A model generated the notes under the pieces. That model had not been told where the DNA came from, made no database searches, and saw nothing but the letters and a program-made list of their open reading frames with translations. Shown here piece by piece: positions 59,970 to 64,000 of a stretch of DNA of 64,000 nucleotides; the first letter of the stretch is position 1, and each line of letters begins with the position of its first letter. Both the position numbers and the translations under genes were made by a program. This DNA is from Clostridiales bacterium (lineage in GTDB: Bacteria; Bacillota; Clostridia; Oscillospirales; CAG-382). The DNA lies in NCBI GenBank assembly GCA_004553575.1, contig SFLA01000001.1, forward strand, positions 77,742-141,741. The letters run 5' to 3'.

Positions 59970-61048
59970 TCCGCTTTGCCGTCCTTTACGGTTATAAGAG
60001 TTCCTGCTCCGAGAGCGGAAGCGATTCCCGGGTCGCATCCGGTAATAATCACCTGTCTCCCGGATATCCGTCCGAGCACATAGCTTCTGCGGCGTGCATC
60101 AAGCTCGGAAAGCACGTCGTCAAGCAGAAACACCGGATATTCCCCGGTCAGGCTCTTTGACAGCTCTCCCTCGGCAAGCTTAAGTGCGAGCACTGCGCTT
60201 CGCTGCTGCCCCTGCGAACCGTACAGGCGCACCGCACGGCGGTTTATATATATAAAGAAATCGTCCTTCTGCGGACCGCAAAGGGTGACCCTCTTTTCGA
60301 TCTCCGCTGCCCTTTTGGAGGCAAACATCGAAAGATAGCTCTGCCGTATTTCCTCTGCGGTATATCCCTCCGCCTGTGTGACATACATTATCGAAAGCTG
60401 CTCGGTATGCTCGGACATCTCGTCAAGTACCGTGCGCGCCGCCTTTTCAAGCTGCTCAAGATATTTGCGGCGGTTAACGGTTATTGCGGCGGCAAGAGCC
60501 GCCATGCGTTCGTCATACACGTCCAGAAGTTCCGGAACCGTAATATCGCCCTTAAGATGTGCGTTTTTTTGTATAAGCAGGCGGTTGTATTCGCTCAAAG
60601 CGGCAATGTGACGCGGAAAAGACTGGCATATCGCCATATCGGTAAATCTTCTTCTGCCGTCCGGAGATCCCTTTACGAGATCAAGATGATCCGGAGTAAA
60701 AATCACCGATCTGAATTCTCCCAAAAATTCGCTCATACGGACAATCTCGTTGCCCTCGCGGTAAAAACGGCGCCTCTCGTTTTTTTTAAGCCTTACGCCC
60801 ATTCGCTTCTCGGCTCCGCCCGAAACAAATTCAATATCGGCGGCAGACTGATCGCACCCGAACCGTATCAGCTCCTTCTCGCGGCAGCCCCTGAAGGATT
60901 TTCCCGCGGCAAAAAAGAATATTGCCTCGAGCAGATTTGTTTTGCCGGCGGCATTGTCTCCGCAAATAAGGTTTACCGAATCCGAAAATTCAAGCCGTGT
61001 TTCGCCCGCGTTACGCCAATCGCGCAGCAGAAGCTTTTTAATTATCAT
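59954..61048 (-). CDS. recF: DNA replication and repair protein RecF
   Basis: SMC-like ATPase that loads RecA at gaps. The 364-aa protein has Walker A in NLICGDNAAGKTNLLEAIFF, the signature-like LYGSQGQQRSAVLALKLAEG and Walker B in VFLLDDVLSELDARRR. Its start abuts the dnaN stop by one base. Standard dnaA-dnaN-recF order, with the small S4 gene yaaA absent between dnaN and recF. Confidence 0.97.
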
Positions 61049-62172
61049 CAGTTTTTTACCCTGCAGGGCAGAACGAGGTATATATACGAGCTGTCCCTGT
61101 GACCGGTAGGTGTGAGCATCATGGAGGTAAGCGGCCCGGTCAGCGAAGCAAGAACGGTATCGTCGCTGCAGGCGCGGAGCGCGTCAAGCAGATAGCGGTT
61201 GTTAAAGCTTATCTCAAGGTCGTCGCCCTCTTTGCTTATACGGATATCGTCGCTTACCTTTCCGTATTGGGTCGAGCAGGATATATTCAGCTTTTTATCC
61301 TCGAATCTCAGCTTAAGCGGCGTCTTCAGCCGCTCGTCAACCAGAAGCGATGCACGCTCTACGCTCTCGATAAAATCGGCGGTGTTAATCTCGGCAAATA
61401 TTTTGCTCTGCTGCGGAAGCGCACGGGTGTAATCGAGATATTCACCCTCGAGAAGTCTTGAGAAAAAGATAATCTCGCCGGTACGGAAAACAATATGCTT
61501 GCGGGTAAACTCCACCTTAACAAGCTCCTCGCTGTCGCTTATAAGCTTTGAAAACTCGCCGAGCGCCTTACCCGGAACGACAAATCTGAACGAATCGCGG
61601 TTGTCGAATACAGCGTTTTTTTCTTCCCTCAGGGCAAGACGCGCACCGTCAAGCGCAACTATGGTCAGCTTTTTTTCCTCTATCTGGAACAGCTCGCCCG
61701 TAAGTATCGGTCTTGCGTCGATCTGAGCAACGGCAAAAATGGTAGAGCCTATCATCTCTTTAAGCAGCCCCTGAGATATCGAAAAGCTGCGGTCGCCCGT
61801 AAGCTCCGGCAGATTCGGGAACGCCTCGGCGGCAAGTCCGTGTATCATAAAATCCGAAGCTCCGCCCTTTATACCGACAGCGTTCTTTTCGTCTGCGTTT
61901 ATCTCTATCTCGCATTCGGGAAGATTTTTAATTATCGCATATATTTTCTGTGCGTTAAGAATTACCGAACCGACCTCCTTCGGATAAACCGGAGCCGATG
62001 TTTTTACTCCTTTTTCAAGGTCGTATCCGCAAACGGTAAGCATACCGTCGCTGCCGAGCGAAAAAAGCAGTCCCTCAAGTGCTGGGAGAGTGCTTTTGGT
62101 CGAAGTGGCAGAAAGCGCCGGCTGTATAAGCGAAAGCAGTGTCTTTTTATCGGAAATAAACTTGATTGCCAT
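61048..62172 (-). CDS. dnaN: DNA polymerase III beta subunit (sliding clamp)
   Basis: Homodimeric clamp that tethers polymerase and many partners to DNA. The 374-aa protein shows the three-domain repeat: N-terminal LLSLIQPALSATSTKSTLPA, the interdomain VALDGARLALREEKN and the C-terminal end LVLPCRVKN, close to the ideal LVMPMRL pocket residues. AAAGGA precedes the ATG at 62172. The oriC lies upstream, between this gene and dnaA. Confidence 0.97.
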   Translation of the reverse strand: MAIKFISDKKTLLSLIQPALSATSTKSTLPALEGLLFSLGSDGMLTVCGYDLEKGVKTSAPVYPKEVGSVILNAQKIYAIIKNLPECEIEINADEKNAVGIKGGASDFMIHGLAAEAFPNLPELTGDRSFSISQGLLKEMIGSTIFAVAQIDARPILTGELFQIEEKKLTIVALDGARLALREEKNAVFDNRDSFRFVVPGKALGEFSKLISDSEELVKVEFTRKHIVFRTGEIIFFSRLLEGEYLDYTRALPQQSKIFAEINTADFIESVERASLLVDERLKTPLKLRFEDKKLNISCSTQYGKVSDDIRISKEGDDLEISFNNRYLLDALRACSDDTVLASLTGPLTSMMLTPTGHRDSSYIYLVLPCRVKN

Positions 62173-62221
62173 ATTTTTCCGTCCTTTCGGCAGAGTAATC
62201 TTTTATCTCTTTTCTTAAAAG

Positions 62222-62386
62222 GAATAGTAGTATTAGTAATAGTAGGGGGTATTGATAATGTTGAAAATCAAAAAAAGCCGGTAAAAATCGGTATACATTC
62301 TGTTTTTTCGTTGTTTATAATACCTTATAAACGGTGTTGAAATCCTTGTGGCTGAATGTGGAAAACCGTTTTGCTTTTGTGGAATA
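62222..62386. other. oriC: Replication origin (oriC): DnaA-trios and DnaA boxes between dnaN and dnaA
   Basis: On the minus strand CCCCCTACTATTACTAATAC and TACTATT (62249-62223) closely copies the Bacillus subtilis unwinding element, with TAG trios on the complement after a GC cluster. Two DnaA-box-like sequences lie directly beside it: TTATCAATA (62258-62250) and TTTTCAACA (62267-62259). TTTTCCACA (62365-62357) and TATTCCACA (62386-62378) lie nearer dnaA. An AT-rich stretch extends to dnaN. The position and pattern make this the initiation site. Confidence 0.85.
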
Positions 62387-62398
62387 TTATTTTTGGGT

Positions 62399-63739
62399 TT
62401 ATTCGCTTATCTCACGCAGAACGGTCTGTATCTCGCGTTCGTATGCCGTCTCGTTTTTCATGCGGTTTTCAACTCTGGTTATGGAATTAATGATGGTTGT
62501 GTGATCTCTTCCGAACAGAGCTCCGGTCTTTTTGAGTGAAAGATCGGTGAGCTTTCTTATACAGTAGATTGCTATGTTCCGGACATAGACTATATCCGAA
62601 TCGCGCTTTCCGCTGGTAAGAACTTCTTTCTTTACGGAGTATTTTTTGCAGATATAATCGAATATTTTTGCGACCATGCTGTCTGAGGTTTCTGCCGTGC
62701 GCAGGTATTCTCCGAGCACATCCACCGCCATTTCAAGGGTAATCTCCTTACCCTCTATAAGACTGTGAGCCTTCAGCTTGCGTATCGCGCCTTCGATCTG
62801 ACGGATATTGGTTCGTATATTCTCGGCAAGAAATGCGAGCACCGTATTGGGAATCGCAACGCCCAGATCCTGCGATTTCCGTTTAAAAATAGCGGTTCTC
62901 AATTCGGCGTCCGGCGGCTGGATATCAACTATAAGACCCATTTCAAAGCGGCTTTTAAGCCTGTCCTCGAGGTTTATCTCCTTCGGAGGACGGTCCGAGG
63001 TGATTATCAGTTGCTTTTTCTGTTGAAAAAGTGTGTCGGCAGTGTGGAAAAATTCCTCCTGCACTTGAATTTTATTTTCTATAAACTGAATGTCGTCTAC
63101 CAATAATACATCGAGTTTACGGTACTTTTCACGGAATGCGACGTTTTTCTTCTGAACTATTGCATCCACCAGCTCGTTTGTGAATTCCTCACCCGTTACA
63201 TACAGTATGTTGAAATGTGGAAAATTCTCGCGAAGGCGGTTGAGTATGGCAAAAAGAAGGTGGGTTTTGCCGAGTCCGGGAGGGCCGTATATAAAAAGAG
63301 GATTGTAAAGCTCGGCGGGATTATCCGCAACAGCGTGCGAGGTTTTTGCCGCGACCTGATTTGAAGAACCCACGACAAAGGTATCGAAGGTATATGCCGG
63401 GTTATAACGCAGCTTGTATGCTGTGTAATCCGAGCTGTCATCCTCGGCTTTCACCGGTTCCGGGCGGTCATCGCGCGAGCGCAGATTAAGATTAATTTTG
63501 TGTCCGACCGCTTTTTCGAACGCACCGGAAAGCGCCTCCCAGTGGTGGGACATTATTGTTGTTTTTTTAAGCACATTGTCCGTCAGCAGATCCGCCTCGG
63601 TATCGCTAAGCGAGGTTATTTTAAGGCTGGAAAAGCAGAAGTTGAAGGTAGCCTCGGAAAATCTGGATTTCAGTTCGTCAAGCACAGTCTGAAGTATTAT
63701 TCCCGTTTCGGTCGGTCCGGCATAATTCACCTGGCACAC
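62399..63739 (-). CDS. dnaA: Chromosomal replication initiator DnaA
   Basis: AAA+ initiator, 446 aa. Domain I (residues 1-85) includes LQTVLDELKSRFSEATFNFC; a linker follows; AAA+ Walker A is IYGPPGLGKTHLLFAILNRL and Walker B is DVLLVDDIQFIENK. The C-terminal DNA-binding signature is LFGRDHTTIINSITRVENR. The start is GTG 63739, four bases after GGGAGG, which is tight; GTG 63730 (VNYAGPTE) is an alternative with a longer spacing. Confidence 0.95.
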   Translation of the reverse strand: MCQVNYAGPTETGIILQTVLDELKSRFSEATFNFCFSSLKITSLSDTEADLLTDNVLKKTTIMSHHWEALSGAFEKAVGHKINLNLRSRDDRPEPVKAEDDSSDYTAYKLRYNPAYTFDTFVVGSSNQVAAKTSHAVADNPAELYNPLFIYGPPGLGKTHLLFAILNRLRENFPHFNILYVTGEEFTNELVDAIVQKKNVAFREKYRKLDVLLVDDIQFIENKIQVQEEFFHTADTLFQQKKQLIITSDRPPKEINLEDRLKSRFEMGLIVDIQPPDAELRTAIFKRKSQDLGVAIPNTVLAFLAENIRTNIRQIEGAIRKLKAHSLIEGKEITLEMAVDVLGEYLRTAETSDSMVAKIFDYICKKYSVKKEVLTSGKRDSDIVYVRNIAIYCIRKLTDLSLKKTGALFGRDHTTIINSITRVENRMKNETAYEREIQTVLREISE

Positions 63740-63775
63740 AGCCTCCCAACATAAATCTTTATACTTAATATATAT

Positions 63776-63803
63776 ATTATATCATATAAATCTGATTTTG
63801 CAA
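63776..63803 (-). promoter_or_regulatory. dnaA promoter
   Basis: Minus strand TTGCAA (63803-63798), 16-bp spacer ending TGA, TATAAT (63781-63776), start near 63769. The leader is AT-rich and about 30 nt long. Confidence 0.78.
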
Positions 63804-63856
63804 TCTTTTTTGCCACAAAAACAGCATAAAACTGCCGTTGCGTTCAGGAAAAGCCC

Positions 63857-63886
63857 TTGACAACAGGCAGAAAATGTGGTTATAAT
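63857..63886 (+). promoter_or_regulatory. rpmH promoter
   Basis: TTGACA (63857-63862), 18-bp spacer, TATAAT (63881-63886), start near 63893, giving a leader of about 93 nt. The spacer contains TGTGGTTAT, a weak DnaA-box-like sequence (ATAACCACA on the other strand). Confidence 0.82.
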
Positions 63887-63985
63887 AACAGATGCCGCAT
63901 TTTGGCTTCGTCGGGAACAACGGCAGCCCGCATGTATAAAGCAAAAGGGCGGAGTTTTTAAAATTTGTAAGGAGGTGCATCGAAA

Positions 63986-64000
63986 ATGCTCAGAACATAT
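63986..64000 (+). CDS. rpmH: Ribosomal protein bL34, first five codons (cut by window edge)
   Basis: Only MLRTY is visible before the window ends. It follows a strong AAGGAGG ribosome-binding site and is divergent from dnaA, the conserved position of rpmH, whose product usually begins MKRTYQP or MLRTYQP. Identification rests on this position and the five residues. Confidence 0.88.

Overview
This window looks like the origin region of a GC-rich, low-to-moderate complexity clostridial chromosome (Firmicutes/Bacillota, class Clostridia; family not resolvable from sequence alone). The evidence is gene content and order: rpmH/dnaA/dnaN/recF/remB/gyrB/gyrA, the nusB-xseA-xseB-ispA-dxs-tlyA-nadK-argR-recN block, scpAB with ytfI/ytfJ-type sporulation-associated genes, mgsA, a Gram-positive LexA box, Firmicutes-type parS sites and a Bacillus-like DnaA-trio origin. 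No tRNA, rRNA, insertion sequence or CRISPR array was found.

Layout. 1-8.97 kb (minus strand): one long operon driven by a consensus promoter in front of nusB. Between ispA and dxs it carries a 616-nt gene-free stretch that I identify as an OLE RNA, followed by its membrane partner OapA. 9.0-10.3 kb (minus): a cobalamin riboswitch controlling a DUF4430 lipoprotein and an ECF S component, probably vitamin B12 uptake. 10.3-21.3 kb (plus): a long housekeeping operon, gpmI, M50 protease, scpA, scpB, DUF2953, ytfJ, D-Ala-D-Ala carboxypeptidase, rluB-type, yhbY, nadD, yqeK, rsfS, leuS. 21.4-22.1 kb: a LexA-controlled promoter, a leader with an 18-bp hairpin and a small sigma-region-4-like gene. 22.1-26.3 kb (minus): an operon of PqqD-like protein, radical SAM/SPASM protein and LCP protein, then TPP riboswitch-thiT-thiamine pyrophosphokinase. 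26.3-37.1 kb (minus): minD, mgsA, hisS, aspS and a Gld-type ABC exporter with DUF4340 and lipoprotein genes. 37.1-39.4 kb: pyrR-uraA behind an attenuator. 39.5-43.5 kb: lipid kinase, tmcAL, ackA and a TRIC-type channel. 43.5-48.6 kb: the most accessory stretch, with a dockerin-tagged phage-lysin-like protein, two small Cys-containing proteins, an orphan membrane protein and a nucleotidyltransferase fused to a degenerate phosphomutase. 48.7-54.3 kb (plus): an inactive-looking S11 peptidase paralogue, secG, two parS sites, an orphan solute-binding lipoprotein, pgk and tpiA. 54.5-64 kb (minus): a candidate C-rich small RNA, Sfp-type phosphopantetheinyl transferase, gyrA, gyrB, remB, recF, dnaN, oriC, dnaA, and divergent rpmH.

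The most notable items are (i) the complete OLE RNA locus with its own extended -10 promoter, a 7-bp closing stem and OapA; (ii) a previously unannotated-looking minus-strand small RNA at about 54.50-54.64 kb with two hairpins showing runs of seven and six C in their loops (like the actinobacterial 6C RNA, but in a clostridium), with a promoter and terminator; (iii) an SOS-controlled sigma-like gene; (iv) a phage-lysin-like NlpC/P60 domain fused to a dockerin with no signal peptide; and (v) an S11 peptidase paralogue in which all three catalytic motifs are altered. All identifications are by reading and recall of families; nothing was searched.
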